DNA of 64,000 nt from Streptomyces tibetensis (GCF_007655005.1 NZ_SZVW01000005.1:1-64000); one strand, 5' to 3'; shown: positions 48,130 to 57,214, counted from the first letter of the stretch. Numbers and translations: made by a program. Notes: generated by a model not told the origin, from the letters alone.

Positions 48130-48495
48130 GTGACCGAGATTGACGCAAAGATCGATGCTCTCGTCCCCGCCTGGCTCACCCTCCCCGACATCGCCGAACA
48201 GTTCGGCGTCGAGGTGACGCGTGTGCGGCAGCTGGTCAAGGACGGCCAGCTCATCGCCGTACGCCGAGGTGAGAACCGCGCGCTGCACGTCCCTGCCGCC
48301 TTCATCGACGGGGACAAGGTCGTCAAGGGCCTGTCCGGGACCCTGACGCTCCTGCGGGACGACGGCTTCACGGACGAAGAGATGCTGGAGTGGCTCTTCA
48401 CCCCGGACGACAGCCTGCCCGGCACCCCCGCGCAGGCGCTCAGCGAGAATCGCGGCACGGAGGTGAAGCGCCGCGCCCAGGCGCTCGCGGTCTGA
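48130..48495 (+). CDS. Rv2175c-like winged-helix DNA-binding protein
   Basis: 121 aa from GTG 48130 (MTEIDAKIDALVPAW). An N-terminal helix-turn-helix (LTLPDIAEQFGVEVTRVRQLVKDGQLIAVRR) is followed by the Rv2175c-type C-terminal domain (LHVPAAFIDGDKVVKGLSGTLTLLRDDGFTDEEMLEWLFTPDDSLPGTPAQAL). In M. tuberculosis, Rv2175c is phosphorylated near its N-terminus by the neighbouring kinase PknL, which weakens DNA binding. Here the PASTA kinase lies 4 kb away. Target genes are unknown. Confidence 0.85.
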   Translation: MTEIDAKIDALVPAWLTLPDIAEQFGVEVTRVRQLVKDGQLIAVRRGENRALHVPAAFIDGDKVVKGLSGTLTLLRDDGFTDEEMLEWLFTPDDSLPGTPAQALSENRGTEVKRRAQALAV

Positions 48496-48625
48496 CCCGG
48501 CCGCGACGGGACAACCGTCCGGTGCCGTGCGAGCGGCGCCGGACCTGAACAACCGCCCGACATGAGGGCCGTGGCCCGAGGGGTCACGGCCCGGGGCGGC
48601 TCGCGCCCTGTGCGGGGCCGCGAGC

Positions 48626-48770
48626 GTCACCGGCATGGCTGCGGATGTCACCGGCGGGGCTGCGGATATCACCGGCATGGCTGTGGACCTCGCCACCGGC
48701 ATGGCTGTGGACCTCGCCACCGGGGTCGCGAACGTCATCACCGGGCTGCGCGGACGTCACCGGCACGGCC
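48626..48770. repeat. Degenerate 21/24-bp tandem array
   Basis: Units near 48626, 48647 (21 bp), 48668, 48692 (24 bp), 48716 (21 bp), 48737 and 48756 share the core TCACCGGCATGGCTG followed by GGAT or GGACCTC. Period 21/24 keeps frame, and plus-strand translation gives repeats of MAxDxTG, but no ribosome-binding site or codon signature supports a gene. It lies in the 436-bp gap between the Rv2175c-like gene and thiE; the rest of that gap shows nothing recognisable. Confidence 0.75.
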
Positions 48771-48931
48771 GGCAGGCCGCTGTGGGCCGGGGCAGGCGTA
48801 AGGTGCCCGAGGCATTCGCGGCGGGACCAGTGCGTCGTACGCCCACGCACGCCCACGCACGCCGCCCACGCGGGTCCGCTCGTACGCCCACGAGGCCCGC
48901 CCGCACGTCACCGACACCCAGGGGGACACGC

Positions 48932-49588
48932 ATGACCGGCACCGCCGCCACCGCACGGGCCCAGCTCGCCGACGCCCGGGTCTACCTCTGCACCGACGCG
49001 CGCAAGCGGCAGGGCGACCTCGGGGACTTCCTCGACGCCGTGCTGACCGGCGGCGTCGACATCGTCCAGCTGCGGGACAAGGGCATGGAGGCCGCCGAGG
49101 AACTGGAGCACCTGGCCGTCTTCGCCGACGCCTGCGCCCGGCACGGCAAGCTGCTCGCGGTCAACGACCGTGCGGATGTCGCCCACGCCGCCGGCTCCGA
49201 CGTCCTGCACCTCGGCCAGGGCGACCTCCCGGTCCCCGCGGCCCGTGCGCTCCTCGGCGACGACGTCCTGATCGGCCGCTCCACCCACGCCGAGTCCGAG
49301 GCCGCCGCGGCCGCCGTCCAGCAGGGCGTGGACTACTTCTGCACCGGCCCGTGCTGGCCGACCCCGACCAAGCCCGGCCGCCACGCACCCGGCCTGGACC
49401 TCGTCCGTTACACGGCCGCCCTCGGCACCGACCGCCCCTGGTTCGCCATCGGCGGCATCGACCTCTCCAACCTCGACCAGGTCGTGGAGGCCGGCGCCCG
49501 GCGCGTGGTCGTCGTACGGGCGATCACCGAGGCCGACGACCCGGGGGCCGCGGCGGCCGAGTTCGCCAAACGGCTGCGGGAGGCGTAG
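48932..49588 (+). CDS. thiE: Thiamine-phosphate synthase
   Basis: 218 aa TIM barrel. Motifs in order: [43 protein letters not shown] and FAIGGIDL. It joins hydroxymethylpyrimidine pyrophosphate and thiazole phosphate. AGGGGG precedes the ATG. It stands apart from thiOSG and no TPP aptamer was found in front of it, so its regulation differs from the thiazole operon. Confidence 0.94.
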   Translation: MTGTAATARAQLADARVYLCTDARKRQGDLGDFLDAVLTGGVDIVQLRDKGMEAAEELEHLAVFADACARHGKLLAVNDRADVAHAAGSDVLHLGQGDLPVPAARALLGDDVLIGRSTHAESEAAAAAVQQGVDYFCTGPCWPTPTKPGRHAPGLDLVRYTAALGTDRPWFAIGGIDLSNLDQVVEAGARRVVVVRAITEADDPGAAAAEFAKRLREA

Positions 49589-49651
49589 TTACGACGGTTT
49601 GTCCAAGGGATGGACAACAAGCGGACAATCCCGGCAAATCCCAGCCTGCGG

Positions 49652-49680
49652 TTGGGGGACCGACCACCCCTGGCTAACCT
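49652..49680 (+). promoter_or_regulatory. Promoter of metF giving a leaderless mRNA
   Basis: TTGGGG (49652-49657), 17-nt spacer, TAACCT (49675-49680), then 6 nt to ATG 49687. The spacing puts the transcription start at or next to the ATG. Confidence 0.6.
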
Positions 49681-49686
49681 GCCGGT

Positions 49687-50610
49687 ATGGCCCTCGGCAC
49701 CGCATCCATCAGGTCGGACCACGCTCGCACCGTCCGCGACATGCTCGCGGCCGGCAAGACGACGTATTCGTTCGAGTTCTACGCCCCCAAGACCCCGAAG
49801 GGCGAGCGGAACCTGTGGAACGCGCTGCGCCGGGTCGAGGCCGTGGCGCCCGACTTCGTCTCCGTCACCTACGGCGCGGGCGGTTCCACCCGCGCGGGCA
49901 CGGTCAAGGCGACCGAGGCGATCGCCTCCGACACCACCCTCACCCCGATCGCCCACCTCACCGCGGTCGACCACTCGGTGGCCGACCTGCGCAACATCAT
50001 CGGCCAGTACGCCGACGCCGGGATCCGCAACATGCTCGCCCTGCGCGGCGACCCGCCCGGCGACCCGATGGGCGACTGGGTGCCGCACCCGCGGGGTCTG
50101 GCCTACGCCGCCGAACTCGTCGAGCTGATCAAGGCCTCCGGCGACTTCTGCGTGGGCGTCGCCGCCTTCCCGGCGATGCATCCGCGCTCCGCCGACTGGG
50201 ACGCCGACGTCCGTCACTTCGTAGACAAGTGCAGGGCGGGCGCCGACTACGCCATCACGCAGATGTTCTTCCAGCCCGAGGACTACCTCCGGCTGCGTGA
50301 TCGGGTCTCGGCCGCAGGCTGTGACACCCCGATCATTCCCGAGGTCATGCCGATCGCGAGCGTGAAGACGCTGGAGCGGATCGGGTCGCTCACCAACGCC
50401 GCGTTCCCGCCTGCCCTGAAAGAGCGGATCCTCACAGCAAAAGACGATCCGGCCGCTGTACGCTCCATTGGGATCGAATTCGCCACGGAGTTCTGTGCGC
50501 GGCTGCTCGCCGAGGGCGTGCCCGGCTTGCACTTCATCACGCTCAACAACTCCACTGCGACACTCGAGATCTACGAGAACCTGGGCCTGCACCACTCACC
50601 GCAGGCCTAG
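49687..50610 (+). CDS. metF: Methylenetetrahydrofolate reductase
   Basis: 307 aa TIM barrel flavoprotein. [52 protein letters not shown] and [20 protein letters not shown] are conserved MetF blocks for FAD and folate binding. It makes 5-methyl-THF for methionine synthesis. No Shine-Dalgarno; a promoter lies directly upstream. No SAM or cobalamin riboswitch is present in front of it, unlike the aminotransferase at 8.4 kb. Confidence 0.95.
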   Translation: MALGTASIRSDHARTVRDMLAAGKTTYSFEFYAPKTPKGERNLWNALRRVEAVAPDFVSVTYGAGGSTRAGTVKATEAIASDTTLTPIAHLTAVDHSVADLRNIIGQYADAGIRNMLALRGDPPGDPMGDWVPHPRGLAYAAELVELIKASGDFCVGVAAFPAMHPRSADWDADVRHFVDKCRAGADYAITQMFFQPEDYLRLRDRVSAAGCDTPIIPEVMPIASVKTLERIGSLTNAAFPPALKERILTAKDDPAAVRSIGIEFATEFCARLLAEGVPGLHFITLNNSTATLEIYENLGLHHSPQA

Positions 50611-50666
50611 ACCGTTCGCACCGGTATACGACACACTGCGTAACGGCCACTGGGAGAGGGGCGTAC

Positions 50667-51602
50667 ATGGGCTGGGCGGTCCTCTACATCGCGTTCGGCA
50701 TCGTCGCGCTGTGGCTGCTGGGCGAGGTGCTCCTGCAGTACAAGGCGCGACTGCGCTGGCGCCTGCTGGCCTTCGCCGGGTTCCTCGGTGTCGTCGTCGG
50801 TGTCCTGATCCCGTCGGTCGTCGTGATCGGCCTGGGTGCTGCCGCCTTCGCGGTCGGGCAGACCTACGTCACCCTGTCGTTCCGCAGCGGCTTCGCGGCC
50901 GGCTGGGCGATGAACGCGCCCGCGCTGGGCGGCGGCAAGCGCCGCCCCCGTGAGCGCGGCCGCCAGGATCCCACCCTGGAGGTCTCCGGCCTGGAGGCCG
51001 AGGGCGGCTACGACGACGAGGCCGGCGCCTACCGCCGCGACCCCGCCCCCCACGCCCAGGACGACGACTACGACCGGGACGACGTCTTCACCCCGGTCCG
51101 CCCCGTCCACCAGCCGACGTCCGCCGAGACCACCGCCGTCTACGAGCCGCAGCCCATGCCCGAGGACACCGGCTCCTACGGCGTCTACGACCACGGGTAC
51201 CAGCCGGAGGGACAGCAGTCCCCCGACCAGTACGCGGCCCAGGCCCCCGGCCAGTCCTACTCCTACGACTACTCCGGCTACGGCCAGCAGCAGGGCTACG
51301 ACGCCACCGGTCAGCAGCAGTACGCCGCCTACTCCGACCCCTACATCGGCTCGTCGAACTACGGCCAGGGAACGTACGACGGCACGTACGGCGACCAGCA
51401 GTACTACGGCCAGCAGAGCTACGGCCAGGACCAGCACTCCGACACCTACGGCGGCGACAGCCCGCCCGGCGGGGTGTGGGTCCCGCAGCAGCGCAACACC
51501 GACGAGTACGGGCAGGAACTGCCGCCGGAGCAGCCGTACCCGTACCAGGGCGGCGGGCAGCAGCCGCAGGGGAACGGGTACGACGAGCAGTACCGTTTCT
51601 GA
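50667..51602 (+). CDS. Membrane protein with long Tyr/Gln/Gly-rich tail
   Basis: 311 aa. Two membrane helices (about 3-22 and 34-68) and a short conserved SFRSGFAAGWAMNAPALGGGKRR segment are followed by about 200 residues of low complexity. Residues 185-305 are dominated by Tyr, Gln, Gly, Ser and Asp in motifs such as YGQQQGY and QQYYGQQSYGQ. The tail resembles phase-separating or prion-like domains of FUS type and faces the cytosol if the helices form a hairpin. AGGGG lies upstream of the ATG. A conserved Streptomyces protein of unknown role; metF is 57 bp upstream. Confidence 0.82.
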   Translation: MGWAVLYIAFGIVALWLLGEVLLQYKARLRWRLLAFAGFLGVVVGVLIPSVVVIGLGAAAFAVGQTYVTLSFRSGFAAGWAMNAPALGGGKRRPRERGRQDPTLEVSGLEAEGGYDDEAGAYRRDPAPHAQDDDYDRDDVFTPVRPVHQPTSAETTAVYEPQPMPEDTGSYGVYDHGYQPEGQQSPDQYAAQAPGQSYSYDYSGYGQQQGYDATGQQQYAAYSDPYIGSSNYGQGTYDGTYGDQQYYGQQSYGQDQHSDTYGGDSPPGGVWVPQQRNTDEYGQELPPEQPYPYQGGGQQPQGNGYDEQYRF

Positions 51603-51622
51603 GAGCAGTACCGTTTTTCTGA
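51586..51622. repeat. Short direct repeat duplicating a stop-codon region
   Basis: AGCAGTACCGTTTCTGA (51586-51602, the end of the preceding gene including its stop) is followed at 51604 by AGCAGTACCGTTTTTCTGA. It is a fresh-looking duplication of the last codons. Confidence 0.8.
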
Positions 51623-51649
51623 AGCCCGAACCCTGCCGGGGCGCTGTGC

Positions 51650-53137
51650 TCACTGCGAGCCGCGGAACTCCGGCCCCTCCACGATCAGTCCCGCCACCAG
51701 CGCGCCCGACATGCCCGCGTGCGGCAGCCCGCCGCCGGGGTGAGCCCAGCCGCCCACGGTGAACAGACCGGGCACCCGCGTGGTGTTGGACGGATGCAGC
51801 AGCCGCCCGCCGCCCGCCGCCAGGGCCGGCACGGGCACCGCGCCACCCTCCGCGCCCGTCGTGTCCACGATGTCGGCCGGGGTGCGCACCTCGTGCCAGA
51901 GGAGGCGCTCGCGCAGGCCCGGTACGGCGCGTTCGGCGACGGTGATCATGTGGTCGGCGTGGTCGGCGTGCGTCCGGCCGGGCCGCGCGGGCACCACCGT
52001 GGTGAGCGTGACCGCCTCGTGGTCCGCCGGGGCGGTGCGAGGGTCGTCGGGCCGTAGCACCGTGAGCGTGGGACGGAAATCTCCCGCCGTGCCGAACAGG
52101 GCCTCCAGCTCGGCCTCGCGGTCCTGGGTGTGCACCACGGTGCGGTGTGCCGTGCCCTCGGGGCGGACACCGCGCAGGGCCAGCAGGAGGGTCAGCCGGG
52201 ACGCCGCGGCCGGCTGCGGCGGCACCTCGCCGTCGCCCCGTACGACGGTGCCCGCCGTCAGCCGGGCCAGTGCGCCGGGCGCGACACCGGCCACCACGAA
52301 GTCCGCCTCCGCGACCGACCCGTCGGCGAGTTCCACCCCCGACGCCCGGCCGTCCTTCTCCAGCACACCGGTGACGTCGGCGCCGAAGTGAAACTCGACC
52401 CTCCGTGCCAGACACCGCTCGTACACCGCCCGCGCCAGCTCGCGCAGGCCCCCGCGCACGTACCAGGTGCCGAAGGCGTGCTCCAGGTAGGGCAGGACGG
52501 CCGCGCTCGCCGGGGTGACCCGGGGGTCCAGACCGTGGCCGAGGGCATGACTTTCCAGGAGAGCCGCGAGCCGGGGGTCGCGCAGCTCCCAGGCGCCGAT
52601 CTCGGTGAGTGTGCCGGCCCGGCGGGTGCGCAGCAGTCGCTTGTGGGGTACGGCCGGGTAGGGCTCGCGCTCGGCCAGCACCTGCCAGTTCGGCCAGAGC
52701 GGCTCCTCCAGCAGCGGCCGACGGGTCCGGTCCCAGGCCTCGCGGGCCCGGACCAGGAAGTCGCCCCAGCGCTTCCCCGCGTCGGCGCCGAGCCCCTCGT
52801 CCAGGGCGGCGACGACGCCCGCGCGCGAGGCGTTCGGAAGTGAGACCTCGGTGCCGTCCGCGAACACGTGCCGGGCCGACGGGTCGACCTGGACCAGCTC
52901 GACACAGGACTCCAGCGGCTCCTTGCCGGTCTTGACGAACAGGTCGCGGTAGACGGCGGGCAGCGGCAGCAGGGCGGGGCCCGTGTCGAAGGAGAACCCG
53001 TCGCGCTCGAAGCGGCGCAGGGCTCCGCCGTAGGTGTCCGTCCGCTCGTACACCGCCACCCGGTGGCCCGCGACGGCCAGCCGGGCGGAAGCCGTCAGCG
53101 CGCCCATCCCGGCGCCGATCACCGCAATCCGTGCCAT
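51650..53137 (-). CDS. CrtI/phytoene-desaturase-like FAD oxidoreductase
   Basis: 495 aa from ATG 53137. The N-terminal ARIAVIGAGMGALTASARLAVAGHRVAVYER and the C-terminal LFTVGGWAHPGGGLPHAGMSGALVAGLI are the FAD blocks of the CrtI/CrtO superfamily. It may desaturate or isomerise a polyene or act on an unrelated lipid; no crtB, crtE or other carotenoid gene is in the window. On the minus strand TAAAGT (53145-53150) ends 7 nt before the ATG with no Shine-Dalgarno, again a leaderless design. Confidence 0.83.
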   Translation of the reverse strand: MARIAVIGAGMGALTASARLAVAGHRVAVYERTDTYGGALRRFERDGFSFDTGPALLPLPAVYRDLFVKTGKEPLESCVELVQVDPSARHVFADGTEVSLPNASRAGVVAALDEGLGADAGKRWGDFLVRAREAWDRTRRPLLEEPLWPNWQVLAEREPYPAVPHKRLLRTRRAGTLTEIGAWELRDPRLAALLESHALGHGLDPRVTPASAAVLPYLEHAFGTWYVRGGLRELARAVYERCLARRVEFHFGADVTGVLEKDGRASGVELADGSVAEADFVVAGVAPGALARLTAGTVVRGDGEVPPQPAAASRLTLLLALRGVRPEGTAHRTVVHTQDREAELEALFGTAGDFRPTLTVLRPDDPRTAPADHEAVTLTTVVPARPGRTHADHADHMITVAERAVPGLRERLLWHEVRTPADIVDTTGAEGGAVPVPALAAGGGRLLHPSNTTRVPGLFTVGGWAHPGGGLPHAGMSGALVAGLIVEGPEFRGSQ

Positions 53138-53375
53138 GCCGGCGACTTTATCGGCCCCCACCGACAGCCCTCGTCGGCGGCCTGCGAGTACAGGACTGAG
53201 TACGTATACCTATCCGGGGAGTTGAGTACGCGCACGGATGAGGGACGACCTGCGCGGACGAGAGAGTGGAGGCACGGAAAGGGGCACGGCTCCGGCACCG
53301 GCGACACGGGGCGCCGGAACGGAGCCGGCCCGCGATCCGCTCCTTCCGCCGGCGGTGTCGGCGGGAGCGAGACAC

Positions 53376-53470
53376 GGGGGAGAACCGGGGGAACCGGAAG
53401 AAACCGGGGGACGACCGCACGGGGGTCCTGCGGGGGGACGCACGGGGGAGCAGGAGAAGGAAAACGGGGG
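53376..53470 (+). other. G-run island, quadruplex-prone, no convincing gene
   Basis: Runs of five or six G at 53376, 53387, 53406, 53421, 53432, 53444 and 53466 in a purine-rich plus strand, within the 417-bp gap between the CrtI-like gene and the convergently transcribed end of the TetR gene. The plus-strand ORF through it has no family signature and runs antisense into tetR. Two TGAGTAC heptamers (53197, 53223) lie at the left side of the gap. Confidence 0.6.
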
Positions 53471-53554
53471 AGTGGGGAAGGCGCCGGTTCGAGGTGGCCC
53501 GCGGGGGACGCGGCCACACCGGACCGGCGCTTTCACATGCGCACGCGACGCTGG

Positions 53555-54184
53555 TCAGCGGCAGCCGCTCACCCGGCCCTGGAGCAGCCGGGACAGCGCC
53601 GCGTGCACGTCGTCCAGGGAGCGTTCCGCCTGGAAGGACTTCCAGTCCAGCGCGGCCACCAAAACCATGCCGACCAGCGCGGACGCCGTCAGCGAGATGT
53701 CGATCTCCTCGCTGAACTCACCGGCAGCCACGCCGTCGCGCAGCACGTCCTCCACGACCGCGACGGCCTGCTGCCGGACCACCATCAGCGTGGACTGCCA
53801 GGTCCGGTTGGTGCGCCACAGCTCGGCCACGTACAGCTGCGTGAAGGCCGGGTAGCGGTCGATGAAGACCAGACCCGCCCGGATCATCGCGTCCAGGGCG
53901 TCGACCTTGCCGCCGCCCTCCCGCTCGGTCCGCTCGGCCGCTTCCCGCAGGGAGGCGGTCAGCAGACCCACTCCGTGCCGCAGCAGTTCCTCGAAGAGGA
54001 CGGACTTGCTCGCGAAGTTGTAATAGACCGTGCCCTTCGCGACTCCGGCACGCTCGGCGATCTCGTCCACGGTCGTGGCGGAGAACCCCTGCTCGGCGAT
54101 GAGCGTGACGGCCGCCTCGTAGAGTTTCTGCCGGGTGGCCTCGCGGCGCGTGCTGCCGCCCGACGCGGCACTGCTGCTTTCCAT
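53555..54184 (-). CDS. TetR family transcriptional regulator
   Basis: 209 aa from ATG 54184. The N-terminal helix-turn-helix (KLYEAAVTLIAEQGFSATTVDEIAERAGVAKGTVYYNFASKSVLFEELL) is a clear TetR_N domain; the C-terminal ligand domain is of the type found with transporter operons. GTG 54199, five codons earlier, has a better Shine-Dalgarno (GGAAAGG) and may be the real start. It is the last gene of an ATPase-permease-regulator operon whose upstream region holds a TetR-type palindrome (57243-57256), the likely autoregulatory site. Confidence 0.9.
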   Translation of the reverse strand: MESSSAASGGSTRREATRQKLYEAAVTLIAEQGFSATTVDEIAERAGVAKGTVYYNFASKSVLFEELLRHGVGLLTASLREAAERTEREGGGKVDALDAMIRAGLVFIDRYPAFTQLYVAELWRTNRTWQSTLMVVRQQAVAVVEDVLRDGVAAGEFSEEIDISLTASALVGMVLVAALDWKSFQAERSLDDVHAALSRLLQGRVSGCR

Positions 54185-54231
54185 GGCCCTGATTGTCACA
54201 GGAACCTTTCCGGGGGAAGTGACGGTGGGGC

Positions 54232-56316
54232 TCACAGGCTCAGCTCCGGGTGCAGCCGGTCCAGCGTCCACACCTGGCGGCGGCGGGCCGCCACAGCGGT
54301 CAGCGCCAGGGCGCCCGCGGTGAACGCCGTCAGTACCACGCACGCGTGCCACACCGGTTCGAGTCCACCGCCGGTGATGAGCCGCCTGAGGGCCTCGACG
54401 ACGTAGCTCATCGGAAGGAACGGGTGGAGCGCGTTGAAGAACCCGGGACTGGTCTGCACGGGGTACGTGCCGCCCGCCGAGGTCAGCTGGAGCATCAGCA
54501 GCGCGAGGACGAGGATCCGGCCCGCCGCCCCGAAGCGTGCGTTCAGCCACTGCACGATCGCCGCGAAGCACGCCGTCACCAGGAACAGGAAGCCCACCGT
54601 CCCGGCCGCCCGGACCATCTCCAGGCCGACCGCCCAGTGCAGCACCGACATCAGCGCCACCGTCTGCAGCACCCCGATCGCCACCACCGGCAGCCAGCCC
54701 GACAGCGCGATCCGCCACGCCGGGGCGCCCGCGGCCAGCGCCCGCCGGTTCATGGGCGCGATCAGCATGTACGCCACCATCGCACCCACCCACAGGGACA
54801 GCGGGATGAAGTACGGCGCGAACCCGGTGCCGTAGTTGGGCGCCTTGTGCAGGTCCTGGGAGGCGAGCCGCACGGGGTCAGCCATGACCTCGGTGCGCCG
54901 GTCACGGTCCTGCTCGTCGTAGTCGGGGATCTTCTCCGCCCCGTCGTGCAGGCCGCCGGCGAGCTTCCCGGAGCCGTCGACGAGCTTGAAGATGCCGCCG
55001 TTGAGGTCGTCCGCGCCCGTCTTGAGTTTGCCTACGCCCTTGTCCAAGCCGACGGCCCCGGTCTTGGCCGTGCCGATCCCCTTGTGCAGCTTCTTCGCGC
55101 CGGCGGCGACCTCGGCCGCACCGTCGTTCAGCGCGTTGATCTTCTTGACGGCGTCGGTGAGGTCCTCGGAGAGATGCGGTGCGCGGTTCGCGAGGGCCTG
55201 GGACTGCTTCTGGAGGGCGGCGAGGTTCTTGTCGAGCTTGTCGAGGTCGCCGTCCTGGTCCGCGATCAGCGTGTTGACGTCGTCCGCGATGGTGGTCACG
55301 TCGGCGGCCGCGTCCTTGGCCTTCTTCAGGTCGGAGCAGGCCGGGTCGGGCAGGACGGGATCGTCGCAGCGCCTGGCGTAGACGTCGTTCAGCGTGCCGG
55401 AGGCCGCCCGGGCGCCCTTGGCGGCGGTCGGGGCCGTCTTCACCAGGGTGTCCAGGTGCTTGCGGATCACCCCGGAGGAGTCGGCGACCAGCTGCGCGCT
55501 GTCCCCGATGGTCTTCTCGTTGCCCTTGAGGAAGGGGCCGACCTTGTCGGCGGTGCCGTTGACCCGGTCGGCGAGCTTCTGCGTGCCCTCCGCGACCCGT
55601 TTCGAGCCGTCCTCCAGGTCGCCCGCGCCCGTGTGGAGCTTCTTCAGGCCGGTGGCGAGCTTGCCACTGCCGCCCTTGGCCTTCTTCAGGCCGTCGGCGA
55701 GGTCCTTGGAGCCCTTCTCGGCCTTGCCGATACCGCCGTTGAGCTGATCGGCGCCCTTCGCCGCCTTCACGGTCTTGCCGTGGATGTCGGAGAACGACAC
55801 GAAGATCTTGTCCAGGAAGGACCGGGAGGTCTTGGTGGACGCCGCCTGCCGTACCTCGCTGAAGACCGTGCGGGAGATCTGGCCGACGATGTAGTTGTTC
55901 GCGTCGTTCGTGCGCACCTGGAGAGCGCCGGTCTCCGGGGTGTTCCCGGAGCTGGAGGCGATCCGCTCGCTGAAGTCGGCGGGCAGGGTGAGCGACAGGT
56001 AGTAGCTGCCGTCCTCGACGCCCCTGCGGGCCTCGGAGGCGCTCACCTCCTGCCAGTCGAAGGTCTTGCTGTCGTGCAGGCCCTTCGTGATGTCGTCGCC
56101 CGCCGTGATCTTCTTCCCGCCGGCGGTCGCCCCCTTGTCGTCGTTCACGAGCGCGACCGGGATCCGGTCCAGACGGCCGTACGGGTCCCAGAACGACCAC
56201 AGGTACAGCGCGCCGTACAGCAGCGGCAGCACCAGCAGCGCGACCAGCGCGGCGCGCGGCAGCTTCCCCCGCCCGAAGCGGCGCAACTCAAGCGCGGCCA
56301 GTCTCGACGATCGCAT
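54232..56316 (-). CDS. YhgE/Pip-type ABC-2 membrane protein with large extracytoplasmic domain
   Basis: 694 aa. One N-terminal helix (about 20-42), an extracytoplasmic region of about 430 residues with heptad-like repeats (DLADGLKKAKGGSGKLATGLKKLHTGAGDLEDGSKRVAEG), then five to six C-terminal helices of the ABC-2 type. The layout is that of phage-infection-protein (Pip) and MmpL-like T7SS EsaA/YhgE proteins, often encoded beside an ATPase and a TetR. ATG 56316 has GAGGAGAAGG upstream and overlaps the ATPase gene by 29 bp. The exported substrate is unknown. Confidence 0.87.
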   Translation of the reverse strand: MRSSRLAALELRRFGRGKLPRAALVALLVLPLLYGALYLWSFWDPYGRLDRIPVALVNDDKGATAGGKKITAGDDITKGLHDSKTFDWQEVSASEARRGVEDGSYYLSLTLPADFSERIASSSGNTPETGALQVRTNDANNYIVGQISRTVFSEVRQAASTKTSRSFLDKIFVSFSDIHGKTVKAAKGADQLNGGIGKAEKGSKDLADGLKKAKGGSGKLATGLKKLHTGAGDLEDGSKRVAEGTQKLADRVNGTADKVGPFLKGNEKTIGDSAQLVADSSGVIRKHLDTLVKTAPTAAKGARAASGTLNDVYARRCDDPVLPDPACSDLKKAKDAAADVTTIADDVNTLIADQDGDLDKLDKNLAALQKQSQALANRAPHLSEDLTDAVKKINALNDGAAEVAAGAKKLHKGIGTAKTGAVGLDKGVGKLKTGADDLNGGIFKLVDGSGKLAGGLHDGAEKIPDYDEQDRDRRTEVMADPVRLASQDLHKAPNYGTGFAPYFIPLSLWVGAMVAYMLIAPMNRRALAAGAPAWRIALSGWLPVVAIGVLQTVALMSVLHWAVGLEMVRAAGTVGFLFLVTACFAAIVQWLNARFGAAGRILVLALLMLQLTSAGGTYPVQTSPGFFNALHPFLPMSYVVEALRRLITGGGLEPVWHACVVLTAFTAGALALTAVAARRRQVWTLDRLHPELSL

Positions 56317-57214
56317 CGGCCTTCTCCTCTCCCTGGTCCGCCTCGTCCGGCTCGTCCGGGTGGCCCTGCTCGTCCGCCCGGTCCGCCCGGTCTGCCGGGT
56401 CCGGCTCGTCGGCCTTCTGGGCCTCGTCCGGCTGGTCGGCCTGGCCGGTCTGGTCCGCCTCGTCCGGCTGGTCCTGCTCGTCCGGCCGGTCGTCCCCGGC
56501 GGCCCGGTCGTCATGGCTCTGCGTGGTGGAGACCCTGACGGCACCCTCGGGAGCCTCGCCGAACACCGCCACGACCGTCGTCCCGGCGTCGGCCAGGGAC
56601 CTGAGCAGTGCCCGGACCTCCTCCCGCTCACCGTCCGAGAGCTTGAGGTCGGCGTCGTCGACGCCGAGCAGTCGCGGCCCGCCGACGAGCGCGAGGGCGA
56701 TCGACAGCCGCAGCGCCTCCAGGCGCTCCAGATCCCGTACGGCCGTGCGCGGGCCCTTGGGCAGGGCCTCCAGGTCGAGCCCGGCCGCCTCCAGCGCGGC
56801 GTCGACGCGCCGTTCGGCCTCGGCCGCCCGCTCGCCGCGGGGCCGCAGCAGTCCGCGCAGCGATGCGCCGAACCGCCGCTGGAGCAGCGCCCGTTCCCGC
56901 AGGTGCTCGCCGACGGTCAGTGCCGGGTCGAGGTCGTTGACCCCCGGGACGTGCGCCAGCGCGCTGATGCCGCGCACGGCCGCCATCTGCTTCGGCAGCC
57001 TGGCGTCGCCCACGGCGGCCGTCCCCTCCGAGACCTTCATCCGCCCCGTCAGCGCCAGCAACAGGCACGTCCGGCCGGACCCGGACGGGCCCTCGACCGC
57101 GACGAGCGCACCCGGCTCGGCGTCGACGGAGATCCCGCGGACCGCCCACCCCCGTGGCCCCTTGACCCCGAGGCCGTCGGCGGCGATCCGCACCCCTCCC
57201 GCCTGTTCCCCCAC
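56288..57214 (-). CDS. Degenerate ABC-type ATPase with acidic repeat tail
   Basis: 308 aa. The ABC core (1-225) is recognisable from GPSGSGRTC (42-50) and RLLGVDDAD, but Walker lysine is Arg48, the catalytic Glu after Walker B is Asp187, and the LSGGQ signature is replaced by RTAVRDLERLEAL. Residues 232-308 are an acidic DE/AQP repeat (DEQDQPDEADQTGQADQPDEA). The GTG start has AGGGGAG upstream. It is the first gene of the operon with the YhgE-like protein. Hydrolysis may be slow or absent, so the protein may be a structural partner. Confidence 0.82.
   Translation of the reverse strand: MGEQAGGVRIAADGLGVKGPRGWAVRGISVDAEPGALVAVEGPSGSGRTCLLLALTGRMKVSEGTAAVGDARLPKQMAAVRGISALAHVPGVNDLDPALTVGEHLRERALLQRRFGASLRGLLRPRGERAAEAERRVDAALEAAGLDLEALPKGPRTAVRDLERLEALRLSIALALVGGPRLLGVDDADLKLSDGEREEVRALLRSLADAGTTVVAVFGEAPEGAVRVSTTQSHDDRAAGDDRPDEQDQPDEADQTGQADQPDEAQKADEPDPADRADRADEQGHPDEPDEADQGEEKADAIVETGRA

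Noticed and set aside
50607..51602. Antisense reading of the Tyr/Gln-rich gene as a Val/Leu-rich membrane protein
   Set aside because: The hydrophobic pattern comes from reverse-complement Tyr, Gln and Gly codons; the plus-strand gene has a ribosome-binding site and membrane anchor.
53238..53855. Plus-strand ORF through the G-run island
   Set aside because: Composition is skewed to Gly, Arg, Glu and Pro, there is no family signature, and its second half is antisense to tetR.
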